Shown here: positions 1 through 8,769 of the stretch, in pieces
Position numbering within the stretch: the first letter of the stretch is position 1
How the letters are laid out: each line of letters begins with the position of its first letter
Source of the DNA: Winogradskyella psychrotolerans RS-3
GTDB taxonomy: Bacteria > Bacteroidota > Bacteroidia > Flavobacteriales > Flavobacteriaceae
Reading direction: 5' to 3'
DNA: 64,000 bases
NCBI RefSeq assembly: GCF_000427335.1
Contig: NZ_ATMR01000098.1
Span: forward strand, 62,001 to 126,000
Position numbers and translations under genes: made by a program
Notes under the pieces: generated by a model
What the model was told of the DNA's origin: nothing
Databases searched by the model: none
What the model saw: the letters and a program-made list of their open reading frames with translations, nothing else

Positions 1-57
1 ATCCGTATCCACTGCAAGTAAGATACTCATATCATAAAAATAAGCAATTCTTTACAA

Positions 58-1287
58 TTACGCACTTTTCGACCCCTTTTTGAGTTCAATCACTGTAATT
101 TCTGGCCAAATACCAACGCGTCCAGGATATCCTAAATAGCCAAAACCTCTATTTACATTGATGTGCTGACCTAACTCTGTATAGATTCCGGCCCATTGCT
201 TATAACGCCATTTTGCAGGACTCCATTTTATCCAACCCGGAATTTCAATCCCAAATTGCATACCATGTGTGTGTCCACTCAATGTTAAATGATAGTGATA
301 AGGGTCCTTTAGTACCTTTGCTTCCCAATGACTAGGATCGTGTGTCATTAATATTTTAAAATCATCTGCCTGAATTTGAGATGCGGCTTTACCTAAGTCT
401 CCTACTTTTATAAAACCTCCCTTTCCCCAATTCTCTACTCCAACTAATGCTATGCGTTCGCCATTCTTTTCAATGTAGCGACTTTCATTTAATAATAAAT
501 CGAATCCTATATCTTTTTGAATCACTTTTAAATCTTTAAGATTTTGTGCTTTTTCTTCAGGTGAATTCCAATCGACATAATCTCCATAATCATGATTTCC
601 TAAAACAGAAAATTTACCATCCTTAGCTTTCAATCTTCCGAAGGTCTCCAACCAAGGCAACATTTCAGAGGCTTTATTATTCACCATATCACCTGTAAAT
701 AATAACACATCAGAGTTTTGTTCATTGATTAAATCTACAGCATATTCAACCTTTTCACGATTATCAAAACTACCAGAATGAATATCACTAATTTGAGTTA
801 TTCTATAACCATCAAAAGCTTTTGGCAAGTCTTCATAATACAATGTATACTTAAGGACTCTAAAGTTATATTTACCTTGGAACATACCATAAAGTAGGGA
901 TGAAAACGGAATTGCCGCTAAACCTAAGGCAACTTGACTCACAAATTTTCGACGTGACGGCACATAAAATGTATCGTTTTTAGTAACAAACTTATCATAT
1001 AAACCAATGATGCCTCTAATAAAATCTTCACCTATTAAAAACGGCAACAGCACCATATTAAAAGCCATAAACGCCAATAAAAATCCGAAGGCAAAACTTT
1101 TACCTGTTGTTAATACACGACCTTCACTAGCCATTGCAAACTGGTAAATAAAATTACCAACAACAAGAATTGCAATACCAAAGAACAGATAATAAACCCA
1201 AGTTTGTTTAGTTACAGTCCTTACAGCTTGAAAACCATAAAGAGTAAGTATGACAAATAAAATAGCAAATAGTAGCCAACGAATCAT
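58..1287 (-). CDS. Membrane-anchored calcineurin-like metallophosphoesterase
   Basis: A 409-residue predicted phosphoesterase. Residues 1-100 contain about three hydrophobic segments (near 4-22, 31-52 and 64-86). A basic SRRKF patch at 111-115 and another hydrophobic stretch to about 133 follow, so the catalytic part is probably held outside the cytoplasmic membrane. The metallophosphoesterase signature is complete: SDIHSGS (167-173), FTGDMVNN (197-204), LGNHDYGD (229-236), THDPSHW and LSGHTHGMQ. The fold and length match the YkuE/YaeI-type family, some members of which act on lipid-linked or small phosphoesters; the substrate here cannot be read from sequence. It stands alone, transcribed away from the next gene. 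Family call firm, substrate unknown. Confidence 0.85.
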   Translation of the reverse strand: MIRWLLFAILFVILTLYGFQAVRTVTKQTWVYYLFFGIAILVVGNFIYQFAMASEGRVLTTGKSFAFGFLLAFMAFNMVLLPFLIGEDFIRGIIGLYDKFVTKNDTFYVPSRRKFVSQVALGLAAIPFSSLLYGMFQGKYNFRVLKYTLYYEDLPKAFDGYRITQISDIHSGSFDNREKVEYAVDLINEQNSDVLLFTGDMVNNKASEMLPWLETFGRLKAKDGKFSVLGNHDYGDYVDWNSPEEKAQNLKDLKVIQKDIGFDLLLNESRYIEKNGERIALVGVENWGKGGFIKVGDLGKAASQIQADDFKILMTHDPSHWEAKVLKDPYHYHLTLSGHTHGMQFGIEIPGWIKWSPAKWRYKQWAGIYTELGQHINVNRGFGYLGYPGRVGIWPEITVIELKKGSKSA

Positions 1288-1306
1288 TTTGTATTTTTTG
1301 AGTTTA

Positions 1307-1314
1307 CAAATTTA
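1307..1314 (-). promoter_or_regulatory. Candidate -7 promoter box for the metallophosphoesterase
   Basis: The minus strand reads TAAATTTG, an exact match to the Bacteroidota -7 consensus TAnnTTTG, about 20 bases upstream of the ATG at 1287. I see no good TTTG -33 element at 19-base spacing, so the call rests on the -7 box alone. Confidence 0.4.
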
Positions 1315-1500
1315 ATAGATATGACGAGCGACTTATCTTATGAAAGTGTTAAAGGTTTTTCTTTAAGGACTTTAAACTCATCTAAACTTTGCTATTTTAA
1401 ATTTACACTAACAAGATCTATAATGCAAAAAGGAATATTGTAAGAACGTTCTTGGCCTGTATTTTACTATATTAGATGTATTGAAATAAGATTTTTTTTG

Positions 1501-1614
1501 ATGAACTTTAAACTAAACGCCTTTTTATATGCTTTTATTTTTGTAATAGTTTGCTATAGTTATAACTTTTGGTATGGTAACAGGAATTCTAAAAGATTAA
1601 AATATGAAGCGTAG
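1501..1614 (+). CDS. Possible 37-residue single-pass membrane peptide
   Basis: An ATG-initiated frame encodes a 37-residue peptide with a hydrophobic stretch (NAFLYAFIFVIVCY) followed by a polar, basic tail ending KRLKYEA. Its last 11 bases overlap the start of the glycosylasparaginase gene at 1604, an arrangement compatible with translational coupling. I do not recognise a family, and a frame this short in AT-rich DNA may be chance. Confidence 0.3.
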   Translation: MNFKLNAFLYAFIFVIVCYSYNFWYGNRNSKRLKYEA

Positions 1615-2614
1615 AAAGTTTATAAAAACAGCGTCTATAACTAGTGTTGGTTTAGCTGTAGGAGGTTCATTGATGAGTTGTAACGAAGCAATTTCTAAAG
1701 AATCAACAGAACTAAACAAAGTTGTTATTACTGATGTAAAAGGACTACCACTGGTCGTTGCTACATGGCATGTTAAAGCTGCTACTGCCAAAGCAATGGA
1801 AATTCTCCAAGGCGGAGGAAACGCTCTAGATGCTGTAGAACAAGGTTGCAGAGCTGAAGAAGCCAATGAAAAAAATCAAACCGTTGCCAAAGGTGGCTTA
1901 CCCGATAGAGATGGTAACGTTACTTTAGATGCCTCTATAATGGATAAGCATGGTAATTGTGGCTCGGTGGTGTACCTTCAAAATATTACACATGCCGTTT
2001 CAGTTGCGAGAAAGGTGATGGAAGACACTCCACACGTCATGCTTGCGGGTGAAGGAGCCAAACAATTTGCCATTTCAAAAGGTTTTGAACCCGAAGACTT
2101 ATTAACGGAAGCTTCAAAAAAAGCGTGGGAAAAATGGAAAATTGAAGCCAAATACAAACCCATAATTAACATAGAAAACCACGATACTATAGGAATGCTT
2201 GCCATGGATAAAAATGGAGATATTTCTGGTGCTTGTACAACTAGTGGTTTAGCCTATAAGCTCGAAGGACGAGTTGGTGATTCTGCTATTATTGGCTCCG
2301 GATTATTTATAGATAATGACATTGGAGGTTGCGTAGCCACAGGATTAGGAGAAGAGGTTGTAAAAACTGTTGGCAGCTTTTTAGTTGTGGAATTAATGCG
2401 ACAAGGCAAATCACCTCAACAAGCTTGTGAAGAAGCGATTGGCAGAATTGTAAATAAACCTAATAGTAATTTTAAGGACTTCCAAGTGGGTTATGTTGCC
2501 GTTAATAAAAAAGGCGAAACGGGATGCTACTCAATTCACCAGTGGTTTAGCATCACCAAATTTCAAGATGGAAAAAACGAGCAAATTCAATCGGATTATT
2601 TTAATAAAGCCTAA
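1604..2614 (+). CDS. Exported N4-(beta-N-acetylglucosaminyl)-L-asparaginase (glycosylasparaginase)
   Basis: A 336-residue N-terminal nucleophile hydrolase that cleaves the GlcNAc-Asn bond of asparagine-linked glycans. The N terminus MKRRKF plus a hydrophobic stretch looks like a twin-arginine export signal and runs into a lipobox-like GSLMSC with Cys26, so a periplasmic lipoprotein is possible. The precursor should self-cleave before Thr195 in the motif NHDTIGMLA; the beta-subunit GRVGDS motif and the GATG-like glycine turns (VATGLGEE) are also present. Length and motifs fit the family known from Elizabethkingia. It ends in a four-base convergent overlap with the aldehyde dehydrogenase gene. 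Confidence 0.85.
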   Translation: MKRRKFIKTASITSVGLAVGGSLMSCNEAISKESTELNKVVITDVKGLPLVVATWHVKAATAKAMEILQGGGNALDAVEQGCRAEEANEKNQTVAKGGLPDRDGNVTLDASIMDKHGNCGSVVYLQNITHAVSVARKVMEDTPHVMLAGEGAKQFAISKGFEPEDLLTEASKKAWEKWKIEAKYKPIINIENHDTIGMLAMDKNGDISGACTTSGLAYKLEGRVGDSAIIGSGLFIDNDIGGCVATGLGEEVVKTVGSFLVVELMRQGKSPQQACEEAIGRIVNKPNSNFKDFQVGYVAVNKKGETGCYSIHQWFSITKFQDGKNEQIQSDYFNKA

Positions 2615-4023
2615 AACCACTTTATAGTCAGTTGCGCCAACTTCTCCTTAAACCCAGTATAAGGCGGAAACAACAACTCCGTAACTCCAAACGTATGTTG
2701 TTTCATTACAGATCGTGCATTACTAAACGCTTGAAATCCATAGAATCCATGGCTTTTACCAATACCACTATTATTAACCCCTCCAAAAGGTAGATTGTGG
2801 TTGGTATAATGCAGTACACTATTATTAATACAGGTTCCTCCTGCTCTAGAGTTATTTAAAATCTTATTAATATTGGCCTTATTTTTACTATAGATATACA
2901 GCGCTAATGGTCTTGGTTTTGAGTTAACATAAGCAATTGCCATATCTAAACTTTCATAAGTTACAATCGGCAAAATAGGTCCGAATATTTCATCCTCCAG
3001 CAATTGCGCTTCTGGTTTTAAATCTGAAATTATAGTCGGTTCTATATATTTTGAATCACTATCAGTTTCTCCACCCACTTCAAATTTAGCATCTAATTTT
3101 TTTGCATTTTCGAGATGAGAACTTAAACGCTCAAAATGTTTATCAGTAACTATTCTACCATAAGAATCTGATGCTTTTGGATTATCGTTGTAAAACGTTT
3201 GGAGCCATTTTTTACAAGCGTCTATAAATTGAGTTTTTACGCTTTCATCAATCAACACATAATCTGGTGACACGCAAATTTGACCACAGTTTAAAAACTT
3301 AGCCCACATGATTTTCTTTGCGGCTTTGTCAATATTTGCTGTTTTATCAATTAGGGTTGGCGACTTACCTCCCAATTCTAAGGTTACAGAAGCCAAATGT
3401 TCGGATGCGGCTTTCATTACAACCTTACCAACATTTGGAGAGCCTGTAAAAAAGATATGATTAAAAGGTAATTTTAATAATTGGGTAGAGACTTCAACTT
3501 CACCTTGTATTACTGCAACTTCATCTTCAGAAAATAGATCCGCAATAATTTTAGCCATGAGTTCTGACGCATTAGGCGTCATCTCAGAAGGCTTAATAAT
3601 AACGGTATTTCCTGCTGCAATAGCCGAAACTAATGGTCCAAAGGTGAGATTGAAAGGGAAATTCCATGGCGAAATAATTAAACACACTCCTTTAGGTTCG
3701 TATTTTATATAAGAACTAGAACCCAACATCGCTATTGGTGTGTCTACCGTTTGTTTTCGTATCCATTTGTGCAAATTCTGCTTAGCAAATTTTATATCTC
3801 CAATAATAGCATAAATTTCTGTGAGCTCTGTTTCTACAACTGGCTTTCCTAAATCTTTTTGCAAGGCCACCTGAATTTGAGTTCTATAAGTAACCTCAAT
3901 TGCTTGCTGAAGTTTATTTAAAATTTTGAGTCGTTCTTTATAAGTACGATTACCTACGGCATACTGATTTATGCTTTGTTTCGAAAACAATTCATAATAT
4001 GGACTACTACTAAAATCATTCAT
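2611..4023 (-). CDS. NAD(P)-dependent aldehyde dehydrogenase
   Basis: A 470-residue soluble class 3-like aldehyde dehydrogenase that oxidises aldehydes to carboxylates. The diagnostic signatures are in order: the cofactor-binding region ISPWNFPFNL and IIKPSEMTPN, FFTGSPNVGK, the general-base motif TLELGGKSP and the nucleophilic cysteine in NCGQICVSPD. The C-terminal PFGGVNNSGIGKSHG motif is intact. Its length matches short class 3 enzymes. Substrate is not evident; it has no metabolic partners beside it and converges on the glycosylasparaginase gene. Confidence 0.88.
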   Translation of the reverse strand: MNDFSSSPYYELFSKQSINQYAVGNRTYKERLKILNKLQQAIEVTYRTQIQVALQKDLGKPVVETELTEIYAIIGDIKFAKQNLHKWIRKQTVDTPIAMLGSSSYIKYEPKGVCLIISPWNFPFNLTFGPLVSAIAAGNTVIIKPSEMTPNASELMAKIIADLFSEDEVAVIQGEVEVSTQLLKLPFNHIFFTGSPNVGKVVMKAASEHLASVTLELGGKSPTLIDKTANIDKAAKKIMWAKFLNCGQICVSPDYVLIDESVKTQFIDACKKWLQTFYNDNPKASDSYGRIVTDKHFERLSSHLENAKKLDAKFEVGGETDSDSKYIEPTIISDLKPEAQLLEDEIFGPILPIVTYESLDMAIAYVNSKPRPLALYIYSKNKANINKILNNSRAGGTCINNSVLHYTNHNLPFGGVNNSGIGKSHGFYGFQAFSNARSVMKQHTFGVTELLFPPYTGFKEKLAQLTIKWF

Positions 4024-4067
4024 AATTAATTGTCTATTTATAGGTGCTTCAAGCTCATTTTAAGCAC

Positions 4068-4226
4068 TTCATCGATCTTTTTTAGCTAGAAGTGTTTTTC
4101 ATCTAACAAATCACATCGTTTAACTTAAAACGCAACGCATTTAAAGGGACACAAGCGCACATAGTGTATTTCATCGATATTTTTTACGAGCGTTTTCCAC
4201 TTAACAGTTTATCGACCTATTTCATC
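4068..4226. repeat. Spaced TTCATCGAT direct repeats upstream of a small secreted-protein gene
   Basis: TTCATCGATCTTTTTTA at 4068 recurs as TTCATCGATATTTTTTA at 4170, about 102 bases apart, and a degenerate TTTATCGACCTATTTCATC lies at 4208-4226. The gap 4024-4300 holds no credible gene. Same-strand spaced repeats like these could be regulator sites (LytTR-type regulators bind such repeats), but that is inference. Confidence 0.4.
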
Positions 4227-4300
4227 TAAAAATTTCAATCACACTAAATATGTTGCGTTTCTTTGACTCGAAGTTAAAACAAATATAGCTTCCTACGATT

Positions 4301-4561
4301 ATGAAAAAAGGTTTATTCATCATATTATTTTTAACAATGTCTCTAACAAGTTTTGCACAACAAGATGTAAAAGCTAATAACGAAACTACAATTGTTGAAA
4401 CTACTAAAACTGAAAAGCCTGAAACTAATGAAGCTGCTATTTCTCCTGAAATTAAAGCTAAGGTTTTAAAAATGAATCGTAAAAAGAATAACGAAATCAT
4501 CAGTATCAAAGCTTTCAGAAAAAGTCTTCAAATTAGAGTAAAGACTGTAAAGCTTTGTTAA
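4301..4561 (+). CDS. Small secreted protein, function unknown
   Basis: An 86-residue protein with a clear signal peptide (MKKGLFIILFLTMSLTSFAQ, cleavage probably after FAQ). The mature part is first rich in Thr, Glu and Asn and then strongly basic (KMNRKKNNE ... FRKSLQIRVKTVKLC), ending in a cysteine. I recognise no family. A good bidirectional terminator follows 30 bases after the stop, so it is likely a monocistronic transcript. Confidence 0.65.
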   Translation: MKKGLFIILFLTMSLTSFAQQDVKANNETTIVETTKTEKPETNEAAISPEIKAKVLKMNRKKNNEIISIKAFRKSLQIRVKTVKLC

Positions 4562-4591
4562 TACATAACAAAAAACGCTATTAACCATATT

Positions 4592-4623
4592 AAAAAAGCC
4601 GAGACTCACGTTTCGGCTTTTTT
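4592..4623. terminator. Bidirectional intrinsic terminator between the small secreted protein gene and cphA
   Basis: An 11-bp inverted repeat (AAAAAAGCCGA at 4592-4602, TCGGCTTTTTT at 4613-4623) with a 10-base loop has A/T tracts on both sides, so it can terminate the plus-strand gene and the minus-strand cphA transcript. Confidence 0.8.
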
Positions 4624-4646
4624 ATGTTTATATCATTACTAATGAA

Positions 4647-7289
4647 TTAATCTGCATAGTTTAATTCACCATTCGCTTCTTGCTCTTTAAATTTCTTTAC
4701 CAATTCTAAAGCATCAGGTATCACATCACTACATAATATAATCAATGAACCTTTGACTGCGTTTCTAACGGCAAATTTAATCGCTTCTTTTTCTGATGGA
4801 ATTATAGTCGTTTTCTTATTAGGATCTCGTTGCTTAATCCCATCATCTAGCATCTTAATTAATTCTTGCTCTGTTTTACCTCTTAAACGTTTATCTTGTC
4901 TAATAATAATTTCATCAAACATGTCGGCTGCAATCGCTCCCATTTCATTATTATCTTCTACACGTCTGTCTCCAATACCTGCAATGATGCCAACTTTTAC
5001 GGTGGCTTCTAGTTCATTTGTAAACGCTTGCAAGGCTCTCATTCCTGCAGGATTGTGCGCGTAATCTAAAAGAATAGTAAAATCTTTAAATTCAAATAAA
5101 TTTAAGCGTCCAGGTGTTTGTGAAGCCGAAGGAATAAACGTTTCCAAGCCAGCTTTCATATCTTCAATACTAATACCTTGTACATGTGCCCCTAAAACTG
5201 CTGCTAGCACGTTCTGAATCATGAATTTTGCTTTCCCACCATAAGTCAACGGAATATTTTCAGCCTTCATTAAGCGCATTTTCCATTCTCCTCTACAAAT
5301 AGTAACATAGCCATTTTCATAAACTGCAGTAATACCATTTAAGCGCTGTAAAGCTTTAATATGAGGATTATTCTCATCCATAGAAAATAAAGCGACATTA
5401 CAATCTAAACTACGTCGCATATCGTAAACCAAATCGTCATCAGCATTTAAAATCGCATAGCCATCTGGTAAAACCGTTTCTGGCACTACTCCTTTTACTT
5501 TTGCTAATTGCTCAATAGTGTGAATTCCTTTTAAACCTAAATGATCTGCAGCCACATTAGTTACAATAGCGACATCACATTTTTTAAAGCCCAAACCTGC
5601 CCTAAGCAAACCACCGCGTGCACATTCTAAAACGGCAAAATTCACTGTAGGATCTTTCAACACAAATTCTGCACTTGCAGGACCTGTACAATCACCCGTC
5701 ATTAATAAGCGATTCTGAATATAAACACCATCACTAGTGGTATAACCCACGCGATAGCCATTCATTTTGGCAATATGAGCCATTAATCTAGACGTCGTTG
5801 TTTTTCCGTTAGTTCCTGTAATGGCAATAATAGGAATACGACCTGTGTCTCCCTTGTTTGGAAATAATTTATCAATTACTGGAGCGGCTACATTTCTTGG
5901 CAATCCGGATGTTGGTGCTAAGTGCATTCTAAATCCAGGACCAGCATTTACTTCTAACACCGCTCCACCTGTTTCGGATAAAGGCTGTGAAATATCAGTG
6001 GTCATAATATCAATTCCACAGATATCTAAATCAATAATTTTAGAAATGCGCTCTGCCATACTCACGTTTGCAGGATGTATAATATCCGTAATATCTTCAG
6101 CGGTTCCTCCTGTACTTAAATTGGCGGTGTCTTTTAATATTAAACGTTCACCTTCTGCAATAATAGATTCTAAAGTATAACCAGCATCTTTTATAATGGT
6201 TAGTGTTAATTCGTTCGTAGTGATTTTTGTCAATACATTTTCATGACCAAATCCACGACGTGGATCGCTATTCACTTTATCTATTAATTCTTGAACTGTA
6301 GATTTTCCATCTCCAATCACATGTGCAGGAGTCCTAATCGCCCCAGCGACCAATCTATTATTAATAACTAATAATCTATAATCTTGACCGACAATAAACT
6401 TTTCAACGATAATCGCTCCACTTTTAGAACTTTCTTTTGCATGGTAAAAAGCCGCTAGTGCATCCTCATAATTTTGAATATCAACAGTAATCCCACGACC
6501 ATGATTACCATCAATGGGCTTAATTACCAAAGGATAACCAACATAATCACAAGCCTCTTGTAAACTGCGTTCACGACGAATAATATCTCCACGTGGCACT
6601 TCAACCTCAGCTTGCTCTAATAAAAATTTAGTATCTTCTTTATCACAGGCCAATTCTACACCTATACTACTCGTTTCAGAAGTAACCGTTGCTTGAATTC
6701 GTTTCTGATTCGCACCGTAACCCAACTGACAAAGCGAATATTTATTTAGTCGTATCCAAGGAATACCTCGCGCTTCCGCTTCTTCAACAATAGACCCTGT
6801 ACTTGGTCCTAAACGATCGGCTTCACGCAATTCTCTCATTTCCTGAATATCATCAGTCATATCGTAATCCTCTCCAGCGATTAAAGCTTCACAAATTCTT
6901 ACGGCGGACTTCGCAGCAAACCGTCCAACAGATTCTTCCATATAAGAAAAAACCACACTATAAACGCCATGCTCTCCGTAACCTCTAGTTCTTCCAAAGC
7001 CCGTATCCATTCCTGCAAGGGTCTGAATCTCTAAAGCAATATGCTCTATAATATGACCCATCCAGGTGCCTTCATCAACACGCATAAAAAAACCACCTTC
7101 GCAACCTTCAGAACAGCGGTGCGAATACATTGTAGGAAACATAGTTTTTAATCGCTCCGGGAAACCTTCAATTTTATTAGAAGGTAATTCTTCCATCTCT
7201 TCAAGATCGAGAACCATTACAATTAATTTATGTCGTCTTACAGACCAGTAATTAGGTCCTCTCATCGCATTAATTTCGCGTATTTTCAT
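4647..7289 (-). CDS. cphA: Cyanophycin synthetase
   Basis: An 880-residue enzyme that polymerises aspartate and arginine into the nitrogen-storage polymer cyanophycin using ATP. It has the N-terminal CphA-specific domain, a central ATP-grasp region (about 210-460, with YPLVIKPIDGNHGRG and VLEVNAGPGFRMH), and a C-terminal Mur-ligase-like domain whose P-loop reads ITGTNGKTTTSR (about 487-498), followed by LDYAHNPAGMR and GIGDRR. This is full length for CphA. It is divergent from cphB across a 97-base gap; synthesis and breakdown genes thus share one regulatory region. Confidence 0.95.
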   Translation of the reverse strand: MKIREINAMRGPNYWSVRRHKLIVMVLDLEEMEELPSNKIEGFPERLKTMFPTMYSHRCSEGCEGGFFMRVDEGTWMGHIIEHIALEIQTLAGMDTGFGRTRGYGEHGVYSVVFSYMEESVGRFAAKSAVRICEALIAGEDYDMTDDIQEMRELREADRLGPSTGSIVEEAEARGIPWIRLNKYSLCQLGYGANQKRIQATVTSETSSIGVELACDKEDTKFLLEQAEVEVPRGDIIRRERSLQEACDYVGYPLVIKPIDGNHGRGITVDIQNYEDALAAFYHAKESSKSGAIIVEKFIVGQDYRLLVINNRLVAGAIRTPAHVIGDGKSTVQELIDKVNSDPRRGFGHENVLTKITTNELTLTIIKDAGYTLESIIAEGERLILKDTANLSTGGTAEDITDIIHPANVSMAERISKIIDLDICGIDIMTTDISQPLSETGGAVLEVNAGPGFRMHLAPTSGLPRNVAAPVIDKLFPNKGDTGRIPIIAITGTNGKTTTSRLMAHIAKMNGYRVGYTTSDGVYIQNRLLMTGDCTGPASAEFVLKDPTVNFAVLECARGGLLRAGLGFKKCDVAIVTNVAADHLGLKGIHTIEQLAKVKGVVPETVLPDGYAILNADDDLVYDMRRSLDCNVALFSMDENNPHIKALQRLNGITAVYENGYVTICRGEWKMRLMKAENIPLTYGGKAKFMIQNVLAAVLGAHVQGISIEDMKAGLETFIPSASQTPGRLNLFEFKDFTILLDYAHNPAGMRALQAFTNELEATVKVGIIAGIGDRRVEDNNEMGAIAADMFDEIIIRQDKRLRGKTEQELIKMLDDGIKQRDPNKKTTIIPSEKEAIKFAVRNAVKGSLIILCSDVIPDALELVKKFKEQEANGELNYAD

Positions 7290-7355
7290 GTTCGTTGGTT
7301 TGTTTTAGTTATTGAAAGATTCTAAATATAGTATTTTTCACTAAAAAAATTGGCT

Positions 7356-7363
7356 TATTTTTG
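7356..7363 (+). promoter_or_regulatory. Candidate -7 promoter box for cphB
   Basis: TATTTTTG matches the Bacteroidota -7 consensus TAnnTTTG and lies about 24 bases before the cphB ATG, inside the 97-base cphA-cphB divergent intergenic region. The -33 element is weak (TTTC-like, spacing too short). Confidence 0.4.
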
Positions 7364-7386
7364 CCCAATATTTTTAGATACAAATT

Positions 7387-8250
7387 ATGCAGAAGATAAA
7401 GGGAACTTTAATACCTATTGGAGGAAATGAAGATAAAGGGATTGAAGAAAGCGAAATCTATACACTAGAGTTTATTGACGAAGGTATTTTGTACCACGTT
7501 GTTAAAGAAGCTGGAGGGGTTGACGCCAAAATTGTGGTGATACCAACAGCATCTAGTATTCCTGTTGAAGTTGGCGAAAATTATTTAACCGCATTTACGA
7601 CTTTAGGTTGTAAAAACGTTACCGTTTTAGACATTCGTTCTAAAGAAGATTCTGAAACGGAACATGCTATTGAACTTATAAAAAGTGCGAACTGCGTTAT
7701 GTTTTCTGGTGGTGATCAATCTAAGATTACCGATAAAATTGGCGGGACTATAATACACACCATTCTGGCGGAACGCTTCGTTAATGAAGCTGGTTTTGTT
7801 ATTGCGGGCACAAGTGCTGGCGCCATGGCAATGGCTAATGAAATGATTGCTGGCGGAAGTGCTTCGGAATCGTTTATTAAAGGTGCTGTGAATATGTATA
7901 AAGGTTTAGGCTTGATCCCTGAATTGATTATAGACACCCATTTTATTCGTCGTGGTCGCTTTGGAAGACAATCGGAAGCTGTTGCAAAATTCCCGAATCT
8001 TATTGGGTTTGGACTCGCTGAAGATACAGGCATGATTATTAAAAACGGAAATGATTGTACTGTAATCGGCTCTGGAATGGTCATTGTTTTTGACGGAAGC
8101 ACGTTAACACATAATAATGAAAAAATATTAGAAGAAGGGACGCCGATGACTATGGCAAACCTTACCATTCATGTATTATCGAATGGTGATGAGTACAGTA
8201 TTAAAACTCGAAAAGTAAAAGTGTTGCCTATTGAAGCTCCTTTTATCTAA
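7387..8250 (+). CDS. cphB: Cyanophycinase
   Basis: A 287-residue serine peptidase of the S51 family that hydrolyses cyanophycin to beta-Asp-Arg dipeptides. The nucleophile motif GTSAGAMAM is visible near residues 140-148, preceded by MFSGGDQSKITD, and the family start LIPIGGNEDKG is present. There is no signal peptide, consistent with an intracellular polymer. It sits head to head with cphA and upstream of an isoaspartyl peptidase, giving synthesis, depolymerisation and dipeptide cleavage in one locus. Confidence 0.94.
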   Translation: MQKIKGTLIPIGGNEDKGIEESEIYTLEFIDEGILYHVVKEAGGVDAKIVVIPTASSIPVEVGENYLTAFTTLGCKNVTVLDIRSKEDSETEHAIELIKSANCVMFSGGDQSKITDKIGGTIIHTILAERFVNEAGFVIAGTSAGAMAMANEMIAGGSASESFIKGAVNMYKGLGLIPELIIDTHFIRRGRFGRQSEAVAKFPNLIGFGLAEDTGMIIKNGNDCTVIGSGMVIVFDGSTLTHNNEKILEEGTPMTMANLTIHVLSNGDEYSIKTRKVKVLPIEAPFI

Positions 8251-8333
8251 CACACACACATCCCTTTGAAAAAAGGGATCTCATTACTATATACTAGATC
8301 TTACTGAGTTGTAAAAACGTTTTGCATAATTAT

Positions 8334-8538
8334 ACTTTGCGTCTTAGCGTCTTTGCGAGAACATTTCACAGAGATAAACAGAGATTTCACAGAGATACAC
8401 AAAGAGAAAGATCTCAACATAAAACAAACTTCACAAACCTTTTAGACAATCACACTTTGCGCCTTAGCTCCTTTGCGAGAATATAACACAGAGATAAACA
8501 GAGGTTTCACAGAGATACGCAGAGAGAAAGACCTCAAC
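8334..8538. repeat. Two 85-bp imperfect repeat copies with a 120-bp period
   Basis: An 85-base unit starting ACTTTGCG and ending CTCAAC occurs at 8334-8418 and again at 8454-8538, exactly 120 bases later, with roughly 11 differences. Inside each are shorter repeats of CACAGAGATA. This lies in the 519-base gene-free gap between cphB and the isoaspartyl peptidase gene. Confidence 0.8.
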
Positions 8539-8594
8539 AAAAACAAATTAACAAATAACTAAATATCAATTTTCAAAAACCTGTTGAACAACCA

Positions 8595-8641
8595 AACTTT
8601 CCTCCTTTGCGTCTTTGCGTCTTTGCGTCTTTGCGAGAAAA
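8595..8641. repeat. GTCTTTGC octamer tandem repeat
   Basis: Three perfect copies of GTCTTTGC (8611-8634) follow a variant CTCCTTTGC and lead into GAGAAAACC, resembling the start of the 85-bp units upstream. It looks like a third, internally expanded partial copy of that repeat. Confidence 0.7.
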
Positions 8642-8707
8642 CCATACAGATATCATTAACTTACCCAAATACCCATTGGAAGCAATATCTTAATCGTTTT
8701 CAACTCT

Positions 8708-8755
8708 GAAACTTTGAAACTTTGAAACTTTGAGACTTTGAAACCTTGAGACTTT
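8708..8755. repeat. GAAACTTT octamer tandem repeat, six copies
   Basis: Six consecutive 8-base units: GAAACTTT three times, then GAGACTTT, GAAACCTT and GAGACTTT. It ends 15 bases before the stop codon of the isoaspartyl peptidase gene. It shares the 8-base period of the GTCTTTGC array but not its sequence. Confidence 0.8.
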
Positions 8756-8769
8756 AAAACCTCACAAAC

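Noticed and set aside
4753..7251. Several plus-strand open frames inside cphA
   Set aside because: They lie antisense to a well-conserved gene and have the low-complexity look of shadow frames.
8334..8755. Tandem repeats as a CRISPR array or origin iterons
   Set aside because: Unit lengths vary (85 bp, 8 bp, 8 bp), the arrays are contiguous without spacers, and no replication-initiation gene or DnaA-box cluster is nearby.
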